42,918 bases of DNA from Pantoea wallisii. Lineage in GTDB: Bacteria; Pseudomonadota; Gammaproteobacteria; Enterobacterales; Enterobacteriaceae. Position numbers and translations under genes: made by a program. Of this stretch, positions 29,488 to 36,701 are shown piece by piece. The DNA lies in contig NZ_MLFS01000045.1 in assembly GCF_002095485.1 (NCBI RefSeq), positions 1 to 42,918 of the forward strand, read 5' to 3'. Position 1 is the first letter of the stretch; every line of letters begins with the position of its first letter. The notes below the pieces were generated by a model. That model did not search any database, had not been told where the DNA came from, and was given only the letters and a program-made list of their open reading frames with translations.

Positions 29488-31440
29488 ATGATTGAGTTTT
29501 TGCGTTTCCCGGTAAAGCTGACATTTGCGCTGGTTGCCGCGCTGATGATTGGTTTTCACTTCAATCTGGAAACGCCGCGCTGGGCGGTAATGACGGCCGG
29601 TATCGTGGCCGGAGGCACCGCCTTTGCCGCCGGGGGCGATCCCTACTCTGGCGCACTGCGCTATCGCGGTATTCTGCGCATCATCGGCACCTTTATCGGC
29701 TGTATCGCCGCGCTTACCATCATGATTGCCACCGTGCGTGCACCGGTGGTCATGCTGCTGCTGTGCTGTATGTGGGCGGGCATGTGCGTCTGGCTCTCCT
29801 CACTGATTAAAGTCGAAAACTCCTATGCGCTTGGTCTCGCCGGTTATACCGCGCTGATTATCGTCGTCACGGCAGACGCCAGCGGAGGATTAACCCTGGC
29901 GCCGCAGTTTGCGGTGGAGCGCTGTAGCGAAATTGTGCTGGGCATCCTGTGTGCCATCCTCGCGGATATGCTGTTTTCACCGCGCTCGATCAAAAAAGTG
30001 ATTGATGCCGAAGTGGATGCACTGTTGGTGGCACACTACAAACTGCTGCAGCTGTGCGTGGCGCACGAAGATAAAGAGGAAGTGGATAAAGCCTGGAGCG
30101 CGCTGGTGCGGCGTACCACGGCGCTCAACGGCATGCGCAGTCAGCTAATGATGGAGTCTTCCCGCTGGCAGAACACCAGCCGGCGCCTGCAGATGCTGAA
30201 CACGCTCTCGCTGACGCTGATTACACAGGCGGCAGAGACCTTCCTGATTCAAAACTCGCGCGCGGACTATATCCCTCCGCAGTATCGCCTGCTGCTGGAG
30301 AAAGAGGTCAGCAGCGTACATGACGTTCATAAACGCATGAAGGTGATGCGCCGCGTCATTGGCGTCAGCAGCAAAACGGTGCCGATGACGGTTGCCAGCT
30401 GGGTGGGCGCCGCCACGGAGTATCTGCTGCTGATCAATGGCGTGAAGAGCAATAGCCGCATTACCGCACTGGAAGAGCGTATTCTGCAGCGTGAAGTGGT
30501 GATTCAGGCGCGTCCGGCGGAAACGCATCATGCGATGATCAACGGTATTCGAACCTTTGTTGCCACCGCGCTCGGTTCGCTGTTCTGGCTCTATACCGGC
30601 TGGACCTCGGGCAGCGGCTGCATGGTTATGCTGGCGGTGATCACTGCCCTGGCGATGCGTATGCCAAACCCGCTGATGATGGCGAAAGACTTCTTCTACG
30701 GCATGGCCTTTGCGGTGCCGCTTGGCATGCTCTACTTCATCTACATTCTGCCCGCGACTCAGCAGAGTGCGTTGTTATTATGCATCGCGATCGGCCTGCT
30801 CGGGTTCATTGGCGGCATCTTCGTACAGCGGCGCCAGATTGGTACGCTCGGTGCGCTGATCGGTACCATCAATGTGCTGGTGCTGGATAACCCGATGAAA
30901 TTTGAGTTCAACGTATTCCTGGATAACGCCCTCGGCCAGTGGATTGGCAGCTTTGTGGCGATGATGGTCATTCTGCTGATTCGCGATAAATCCAAGGCGC
31001 GCACCGGGCGCAAACTGTTGAATCGCTTTATGTATGCGGCCGTGGCGGCGTTGACCACCAATCAGGCTCGCCGCCGGGAAAACCATCTGCCGGCGCTGTA
31101 TCAACAGCTGTTCCTGCTGCTCAATCTCTTCCCGGGCGATATTGATAAGTACCGTATCGCGCTAACGCTGATTATTGGCCACCAGCGGCTGCGCAATGCT
31201 GAAGTACCGGTTAATGCCGATCTGTCCGCTTATCACCGCCAATTGCGTTACACCGCTGATCGGGTTATCTCGGCCGGCAGCGATGATAAACGGCGCCACT
31301 ACTTTGAGCAGCTGCTGCGTGAGCTGGATGTCTACCAGGATAAACTACAGCAGTATGCGGCACCTGCCAGCGTGACTGAGCCGGTGAAACGGCTCTCAAT
31401 GATGCTGGATAAGTACCAGAACACGCTCATCCAAATCTGA
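29488..31440 (+). CDS. aaeB: p-Hydroxybenzoic acid efflux transporter AaeB
   Basis: AaeB is the inner-membrane pump of the system, in the FUSC/ArAE family. The 650 residues show two sets of about five helices (near 8-155 and 350-500), each followed by a cytoplasmic domain, with the family text [16 protein letters not shown] and [21 protein letters not shown] stands 5 bases before the ATG. With aaeX and aaeA it forms one operon read away from aaeR. Confidence 0.96.
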   Translation: MIEFLRFPVKLTFALVAALMIGFHFNLETPRWAVMTAGIVAGGTAFAAGGDPYSGALRYRGILRIIGTFIGCIAALTIMIATVRAPVVMLLLCCMWAGMCVWLSSLIKVENSYALGLAGYTALIIVVTADASGGLTLAPQFAVERCSEIVLGILCAILADMLFSPRSIKKVIDAEVDALLVAHYKLLQLCVAHEDKEEVDKAWSALVRRTTALNGMRSQLMMESSRWQNTSRRLQMLNTLSLTLITQAAETFLIQNSRADYIPPQYRLLLEKEVSSVHDVHKRMKVMRRVIGVSSKTVPMTVASWVGAATEYLLLINGVKSNSRITALEERILQREVVIQARPAETHHAMINGIRTFVATALGSLFWLYTGWTSGSGCMVMLAVITALAMRMPNPLMMAKDFFYGMAFAVPLGMLYFIYILPATQQSALLLCIAIGLLGFIGGIFVQRRQIGTLGALIGTINVLVLDNPMKFEFNVFLDNALGQWIGSFVAMMVILLIRDKSKARTGRKLLNRFMYAAVAALTTNQARRRENHLPALYQQLFLLLNLFPGDIDKYRIALTLIIGHQRLRNAEVPVNADLSAYHRQLRYTADRVISAGSDDKRRHYFEQLLRELDVYQDKLQQYAAPASVTEPVKRLSMMLDKYQNTLIQI

Positions 31441-31444
31441 AACT

Positions 31445-31473
31445 GGCCGCTGCCAGGCGCAGCGGCCTTGTTG
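31445..31473 (+). terminator. Terminator after aaeB
   Basis: GGCCGCTG (31445-31452) pairs perfectly with CAGCGGCC (31460-31467), followed by TTGTTG. The stem is strong but the T-run is broken. Confidence 0.6.
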
Positions 31474-31551
31474 ATGCCACGCTGACACAAATTGCGCTAA
31501 CTTTGCCATCTATACTTTCCTGACAGGATGTTCACTGACAGGAGAATAATG

Positions 31552-33006
31552 ATGTCCACCTCTCTGCAACAACACGAACTGTTTAAAACCGGTTATTTCG
31601 CCGCAGGCCAGTGGCATAACGCTGGCGCAACCTTTGATGTCACCAATCCCGCTACCGGTGAGGTGCTGGCGCAGGTAGCGAAAGCCGGTAAGCAAGAGAC
31701 TGAACAGGCCATTGCCGCTGCGCAACGCGCTTTCCCCGCCTGGCGTGACCAGACCGCCAAACAGCGCGCTGAAATCTTACAGCGCTGGTATCAGCTCATT
31801 ATCGAAAACAAACGCTGGCTCGGCGAGCTGATGACGGCTGAGCAGGGCAAACCGCTGAAGGAGGCGGAGGGAGAGGTCGAATACGCTGCCAGTTTTATTC
31901 AGTGGTTTGCCGAGCAGGCAAAACGTGCCAACGGTGAAATCATTCCGCCAGCGAAGGCGGGGTCGCGCATTCTGGCAACGCGCGAGCCGATTGGCGTGGT
32001 TGCAGCGATAACGCCGTGGAACTTCCCGATGGCGATGCTAACGCGCAAGCTCGGGCCGGCGCTGGCGGCAGGCTGTACCGGTATCATCAAACCGGCGAAT
32101 AATACGCCGCTGAGTGCTTTCGCGCTGGTAGCGCTGGCCCAGAAAGCGGGCGTGCCAGACGGCGTGCTCAATGCGGTAGCGGGTGATACGCACGCCATTA
32201 GCGATGCCATCATGGCCTCCAGCGCGGTCCGCAAAATCTCCTTCACCGGCTCAACCGCAGTCGGTAAAACGCTGATGCGCAACGCCGCCGAAACCATGAA
32301 AAAAGTCTCTATGGAGCTGGGCGGCAACGCACCTTACATCGTGTTTGAGGATGCCGATATTGATGCTGCCGTCCAGGGTGCGATTGCGAACAAATTCCGC
32401 AACGCCGGTCAGGTGTGCGTGAGCGTAAACCGTTTCTATATACACACTGCCATCTACGATCGCTTCGTTAATCAGCTGGCCGAAGCCGTGGGGAAACTGA
32501 AAGTCGGCAATGGCATGGAAGAGGGGGTGGTAGTCGGTCCGCTGATCGCCACCTCTGCGCTGGAGAAGGTGGAGGAGCACGTTAAGGACGCCATCAGTAA
32601 AGGCGGCAGGCTGCTGACCGGTGGTGAGCGCCACGCACTCGGCGGCAACTTCTGGCAGCCAACGGTAATTGCCGATGCCCATGAAGGCATGCAGCTGGCG
32701 CAGGAGGAGACGTTTGGACCCGTTGCCGCCTGTTTCCGTTTTGATGACGAGGCGGATGTCATTGCGCGGGCGAACAACACCGAATATGGTCTGGCCGCCT
32801 ACTTCTATACACAGAATCTGCAGCGCGTATTCCGCGTATCAGCGGCGCTGGAAGCCGGAATGATCGGTATCAATGAGTGCGCGGTCTCCACGGAGCTGGC
32901 ACCGTTTGGCGGCGTGAAAGAGTCAGGACTGGGGCGTGAAGGTTCGGTACTCGGCATGGAAGAGTATCTGGAAGTGAAAGCGCTGCACCTTGGCGGGCTG
33001 GCATAA
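31552..33006 (+). CDS. NAD(P)-dependent aldehyde dehydrogenase (succinate-semialdehyde type)
   Basis: This cytosolic enzyme oxidises an aldehyde to the acid and resembles GabD/Sad succinate-semialdehyde dehydrogenases. From the ATG at 31552 (AGGAG 7 bases upstream; an ATG one codon earlier is also possible) it has 484 residues. PWNFP with Asn157, Lys180, FTGST (231-235), catalytic Glu255 (MELGGN) and nucleophile Cys289 (NAGQVC) are all present, so it should be active. No gab genes are nearby. A 16-base gap links it to yhcO. The substrate is uncertain; succinate semialdehyde is the nearest family guess. E. coli has no such gene at this place. Confidence 0.9.
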   Translation: MSTSLQQHELFKTGYFAAGQWHNAGATFDVTNPATGEVLAQVAKAGKQETEQAIAAAQRAFPAWRDQTAKQRAEILQRWYQLIIENKRWLGELMTAEQGKPLKEAEGEVEYAASFIQWFAEQAKRANGEIIPPAKAGSRILATREPIGVVAAITPWNFPMAMLTRKLGPALAAGCTGIIKPANNTPLSAFALVALAQKAGVPDGVLNAVAGDTHAISDAIMASSAVRKISFTGSTAVGKTLMRNAAETMKKVSMELGGNAPYIVFEDADIDAAVQGAIANKFRNAGQVCVSVNRFYIHTAIYDRFVNQLAEAVGKLKVGNGMEEGVVVGPLIATSALEKVEEHVKDAISKGGRLLTGGERHALGGNFWQPTVIADAHEGMQLAQEETFGPVAACFRFDDEADVIARANNTEYGLAAYFYTQNLQRVFRVSAALEAGMIGINECAVSTELAPFGGVKESGLGREGSVLGMEEYLEVKALHLGGLA

Positions 33007-33022
33007 GTAAGAGGGCGTTACC

Positions 33023-33292
33023 ATGAGACGCGAGCGTTTCGACTTCGATGAAATTGTCGATCAGGCGCATTTCTACCGGCAGTTTAGCGATCGTTTTGCC
33101 CTGGCCGATCTGGCCATTAACGATCTTGACGATCTCTGGGAGGTGATTATTGGTGAGCAACTGCCGTTGCCGCTGGATATTGAGTTCGTCAACCTGGGAA
33201 GAGGGCAGAAACGCCGCTATGGTGCGCTGATTTTACTGTTTGATGAAGCTGAAGAGGAGCTGGAGGGCCAGCTCCGCTTTAATATTCAGTAA
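33023..33292 (+). CDS. yhcO: Barstar-like protein YhcO
   Basis: YhcO is an 89-residue acidic protein of the barstar (barnase inhibitor) family. No partner ribonuclease gene is visible nearby, and its function is unknown. The C-terminal text GALILLFDEAEEELEGQLRF is typical of the family. The gene follows the aldehyde dehydrogenase by 16 bases with a GAGG site. In E. coli yhcO is next to yhcN; here the two are adjacent but convergent, with a terminator between. Confidence 0.92.
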   Translation: MRRERFDFDEIVDQAHFYRQFSDRFALADLAINDLDDLWEVIIGEQLPLPLDIEFVNLGRGQKRRYGALILLFDEAEEELEGQLRFNIQ

Positions 33293-33299
33293 CAGAACC

Positions 33300-33324
33300 A
33301 AAAAGGGCCCCGCACGGCGGGGCC
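33300..33324 (-). terminator. Terminator of the yhcN cluster
   Basis: A perfect 8-bp stem GGCCCCGC/GCGGGGCC (33306-33313, 33317-33324) is followed on the minus strand by CTTTTTGG. A second small hairpin (33332-33347) lies between it and the gene. It could also slow plus-strand transcription from yhcO. Confidence 0.8.
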
Positions 33325-33351
33325 AAAGGGTTCGTCAGTATTGACGAGGAA

Positions 33352-33618
33352 TTATTTGTACAGCTCTGCGGTTACGTGGTAGCTGTCACCGGTGCGCGCT
33401 TCAATCACTTTGTACGCGTTGGCACCTTGCTCATCCGCTTTCTGCGACAGCTGCGCACGGTAATCCATAGGCGAACCGCCGGTACCGCTAATGGTGATGG
33501 TTTGGCCAGTAGGTTGCAGATTCTGCGCTGCTTCATCGGTCACCAGCTGCGCGGCAGACGCGCCAAATGCGATCAGAGAAAGCAGGCCAGCAGTTGCGAT
33601 GGTTGTTTTGATTTTCAT
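33352..33618 (-). CDS. YhcN/BhsA-type periplasmic protein, copy 1
   Basis: This is a small secreted stress-linked protein of the YhcN/BhsA/McbA (DUF1471) family. The 88 residues run from ATG 33618, with GAGGAG about 7 bases upstream; the open frame extends 13 codons further without support. A signal peptide ends near ASA (residue 22). The mature part has the family beta-alpha-beta text MDYRAQLSQKADEQGANAYKVIE and ends in AELYK. It is the last of three tandem paralogues on the minus strand. Family members affect acid or peroxide stress and biofilms; the role of this copy is unknown. Confidence 0.9.
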   Translation of the reverse strand: MKIKTTIATAGLLSLIAFGASAAQLVTDEAAQNLQPTGQTITISGTGGSPMDYRAQLSQKADEQGANAYKVIEARTGDSYHVTAELYK

Positions 33619-33720
33619 TGTTCGTCTCCTCATTTCAATCAACAACCTGCGGCACAAAGAGGGTAAGCGGGTCGTCGATCTCTACCGGCTACAGCACGTC
33701 TGCCGGATATACAGTTTGGG

Positions 33721-33987
33721 TTATTTGTAGAGTTCAGCCGTCACGTGGAACGTGTTGTCCTGATTGTTCTCAATGATGCGGTAGTGGCTGGCACCCTGAG
33801 CATCCGCTTTCTGTGACAGTACCTGACGGATGTTGGTCTGATCGCCATCCACGCCGCTTACGCTAATGGTCTGGTTCAGCGGCTGCAGATTTTCGGCCTG
33901 GGTATTGGTCACCAGGGTAGCGGCGCCGGCACCGAACGACAGCACGGAAGCCAGGCTCAATACAGCAACAGATAATGTAGTTTTCAT
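33721..33987 (-). CDS. YhcN/BhsA-type periplasmic protein, copy 2
   Basis: This is the second of the tandem DUF1471 genes, 88 residues, with a signal peptide ending near GAGA (22). It is the most diverged of the three: it reads SGVDGDQTNIRQVLSQKADAQ where copies 1 and 3 have the PMD form. It ends in AELYK like the others. AGGAG lies about 8 bases before the ATG. Gaps of about 100 and 90 bases on either side leave room for separate promoters or processing sites. Confidence 0.88.
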   Translation of the reverse strand: MKTTLSVAVLSLASVLSFGAGAATLVTNTQAENLQPLNQTISVSGVDGDQTNIRQVLSQKADAQGASHYRIIENNQDNTFHVTAELYK

Positions 33988-34020
33988 GATTCACTCTCCT
34001 GAAATTTTACCGGGCAACCT

Positions 34021-34038
34021 GAGGGGCAAACGCCTCTC
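34021..34038 (-). repeat. Hairpin between yhcN copies 3 and 2
   Basis: GAGGGGC and GCCTCTC (34021-34027, 34032-34038) form a 7-bp stem with one G-T pair. No T-run follows on the minus strand, so it looks like a processing or attenuation hairpin rather than a full terminator. Confidence 0.4.
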
Positions 34039-34075
34039 AAAAGGGCTGCCGTTCACACTGCGCTTAATTTGAACC

Positions 34076-34339
34076 TTATTTATAAAGTTCAGCGGTCGCG
34101 TGATAGCTGTTGTCGTTGTAGGCCTCAATTACGCGGTAGGCTTTAGCACCTTGCGCATCAGCTTTCGCGTTCAGCTGCTGATGGATATCCATCGGCGCAC
34201 CGCCAATGCCGCTAACGCTGATGGTACCGACGGACTGCAGATTCGCCGCCTGTTCGGCATTAATAGAATCTGCTGCGAATGCACCAAATGACAGAACAGA
34301 TAGAACACTCAAAGTTGCGATAGTAGTTTTAATGCTCAT
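34076..34339 (-). CDS. yhcN: YhcN family periplasmic protein, copy 3
   Basis: This is the first-transcribed of the three paralogues and the closest to E. coli YhcN (87 residues, LSVLSVLSFGAFA signal ending at 22, TISVSGIGGAPMDIHQQLNA). YhcN in E. coli is linked to cytoplasmic acid and peroxide stress. It has a long AT-rich upstream region with a CRP-like site 41-56 bases before the start, suggesting it leads the cluster. Confidence 0.92.
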   Translation of the reverse strand: MSIKTTIATLSVLSVLSFGAFAADSINAEQAANLQSVGTISVSGIGGAPMDIHQQLNAKADAQGAKAYRVIEAYNDNSYHATAELYK

Positions 34340-34379
34340 GGTATTTTTCCTCGTCTGCTGTTTTTCTCTTTATGGTTAG

Positions 34380-34395
34380 TGTGATTTGCATCACG
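34380..34395. promoter_or_regulatory. CRP-like site upstream of yhcN
   Basis: TGTGA-TTTGCA-TCACG matches the CRP core TGTGA-N6-TCACA at nine of ten positions. It is 41-56 bases before the yhcN start codon. Confidence 0.5.
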
Positions 34396-34546
34396 AAAAG
34401 AAGTATAGATCTAATCACACATGAAATTAATATTCGGCTAATAATGTTTGGTTGTTATTCTTTATCCTTATGGCACTTTTTTAGAACCTGAAGTTATTAA
34501 AAACGACTAAACCTTAACCAAAAGCGGCTATTTATTTGTAAAAACA

Positions 34547-34560
34547 ATGATCTGCATCAA
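34547..34560. promoter_or_regulatory. FNR-like box
   Basis: ATGAT-CTGC-ATCAA matches the FNR consensus TTGAT-N4-ATCAA except at the first base. It lies about 210 bases upstream of yhcN. No promoter at the right distance was identified. Confidence 0.3.
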
Positions 34561-34789
34561 ATTATCTTTTTGTGCGAAAGATCATGGGCGATCGCGCTGG
34601 CTGGTGCGTCATACCCAGGGAAAAAGGCTGAGCAAAATATGTAAAGCAGCGTAAAATAGCGCATAAGGTTAAAGAGGCTAAAAGGTCGTACCAATAGGGA
34701 TGGGCGCTGATAACAACAGGCTATATGCAAAAGCATGTGATTAAACAAAGAGTTAATACGTGTAAATCGGGGAAATACGTATAGAGGAA

Positions 34790-34814
34790 AGGCAACCGGC
34801 AGCCAGGCTGCCGG
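34790..34814 (-). terminator. Hairpin after argR, probable terminator
   Basis: CCGGCAGCC-A-GGCTGCCGG (34796-34814) is a 19-base palindrome with 9-bp arms, 14 bases after the argR stop. The following minus-strand sequence TTGCCTTTCC is only partly T-rich. Confidence 0.55.
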
Positions 34815-34828
34815 CAGTAAGCAGGGTT

Positions 34829-35300
<472 letters not shown>

Positions 35301-35343
35301 CTACCAATAAAAGAGGGTTGCAGCAGGCAACAGGCCCACGGCA

Positions 35344-35381
35344 GATAAATTATTATGCATTTAGATGAATTTTTATGCAAT
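35344..35381 (-). promoter_or_regulatory. Two ARG boxes before argR
   Basis: On the minus strand ATTGCATAAAAATTCATC (35381-35364) and AATGCATAATAATTTATC (35361-35344) fit the 18-base ARG box. They are 2 bases apart; in E. coli argR has 2-base spacing whereas biosynthetic genes have 3. They mark argR autoregulation. Confidence 0.75.
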
Positions 35382-35718
35382 GACTCTGATGAGCGATTCG
35401 CGGCATCGTGCTGCGGGGCGGGCATAATAACAGAATTTTATCTTGCACCAAAATCGCGCGCTGGCGCGCAGAGCGAAGGTTGCAAAGTTGTTATATTATT
35501 GATGTGGTAACAACAAAATCGATGATCATTGCCGTCCATAGTCTTCTGGCTGCGACTGGATCATTCAGGCGACTTCTGAAGGAGAGATGTCTCGGGAGCC
35601 GATTGCGGCGTAATGTTATTGCGCGACAGCTGTGTCGCTATCGCCTGTGAAGTTGATTAAACTCGTAACCTGATGGATTTTCGGCATATCTCTGCCCCAC
35701 CTTAATAAGGAGTTCAGG
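35382..35718. other. Region between argR and mdh
   Basis: About 340 bases upstream of mdh. It contains a GCGCGC-TG-GCGCGC palindrome near 35456-35470 and an inverted repeat GTTGTTA-N14-TAACAAC (35487-35514). The latter could be an ArcA or other regulator site. A long mdh leader is likely. AAGGAG stands 7 bases before the mdh ATG. No gene was seen. Confidence 0.4.
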
Positions 35719-36653
35719 ATGAAAGTTGCCGTTCTCGGTGCAGCTGGTGGTATTGGCCAGGCACTCGCTCTGCTGCTTAAAACGCAATTACCCGCAGGTT
35801 CAGACCTCTCACTTTACGATATCGCCCCGGTAACGCCGGGCGTGGCTGTCGATCTCAGCCATATCCCCACTGCCGTAAACGTTGAAGGCTTCAGTGGTGA
35901 AGATGCCACACCTGCGCTGCAGGGTGCCGATATTGTGCTGATCTCAGCCGGCGTAGCCCGTAAACCGGGTATGGACCGTGCCGATCTGTTCAACGTCAAC
36001 GCCGGTATCGTACGTAACCTGATTGAGCAGGTTGCCACGACCGCGCCTGAGGCGCTGATTGGTATTATTACTAACCCGGTAAACACCACCGTGGCGATTG
36101 CAGCTGAAGTGCTGAAAAAAGCGGGCGTGTATAATAAGGACCGCCTGTTTGGCGTCTCGACGCTCGACGTGATTCGCGCCAACACCTTTGTGGCAGCGCT
36201 GAAGGGGAAACAGCCAACTGAGATTGAAGTCCCGGTTGTGGGTGGACACTCCGGCGTGACGATTCTGCCGCTGCTGTCACAGGTAGAAGGTGTTCAGTTC
36301 AGCGATCAGGAAGTGGCCGATCTCACCCGGCGTATTCAGAATGCCGGCACCGAAGTGGTTGAGGCTAAAGCGGGTGGCGGATCGGCTACCCTTTCGATGG
36401 GCCAGGCCGCGGCGCGCTTTGGTTTATCCCTGGTGCGTGCCCTGCAAGGTGAAGCCAATGTGGTGGAGTGTGCTTACGTTGAAGGCGAGGGTGAATATGC
36501 GCGCTTCTTCTCGCAGCCGCTGCTGCTGGGCAAATCAGGTATTGCCGAGCGTCGTCCGCTGGGGCCCTGAGTGATTTCGAGCAGCAGGCCCTGAATGGCA
36601 TGCTGGATACGCTGAAAAAAGATATTGAGCAGGGCGAAGCGTTTGTGAAATAA
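35719..36653 (+). pseudogene. mdh: Malate dehydrogenase, frameshifted near the 3' end
   Basis: Mdh interconverts malate and oxaloacetate with NAD in the TCA cycle. The N-terminal NAD motif [10 protein letters not shown] (about 7-16), substrate loop arginines ([11 protein letters not shown]) and active-site text [12 protein letters not shown] are intact. After ...ERRPLG (282) one base is missing near 36564, giving a premature TGA at 36568. In the next frame the normal end [20 protein letters not shown] continues to TAA at 36653. Restored length would be 311 residues. As read, the protein loses its last helix, about 29 residues. Sequence error is the simplest explanation. Confidence 0.9.
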
Positions 36654-36668
36654 CCGTTCGCAGAGACC

Positions 36669-36697
36669 AAAACGCCCGGCTTTGTGCCGGGCGTTTT
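36669..36697. terminator. Bidirectional terminator between mdh and mscM
   Basis: A perfect 12-bp stem, AAAACGCCCGGC (36669-36680) with GCCGGGCGTTTT (36686-36697), has A on one side and T on the other. It can end transcription of mdh on the plus strand and mscM on the minus strand. Confidence 0.88.
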
Positions 36698-36701
36698 CGT
36701 T

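Larger units (their letters stand above)
34340..34795. other. AT-rich gene-free region between yhcN and argR
   Basis: About 450 bases, much more AT-rich than the rest of the window. Apart from the CRP-like and FNR-like sites I see no gene. A 63-codon open frame on the minus strand (34557-34748) has no ribosome site and no recognisable sequence. A small RNA could be encoded here, but no terminator-like hairpin supports that. Confidence 0.5.

Noticed and set aside
34557..34748. 63-codon open frame in the yhcN-argR gap
   Set aside because: No ribosome site, no signal or motif, in AT-rich regulatory DNA.
35408..35650. 80-codon open frame upstream of mdh
   Set aside because: It begins inside the argR/mdh regulatory region, has no ribosome site and an Arg-rich translation typical of non-coding DNA.
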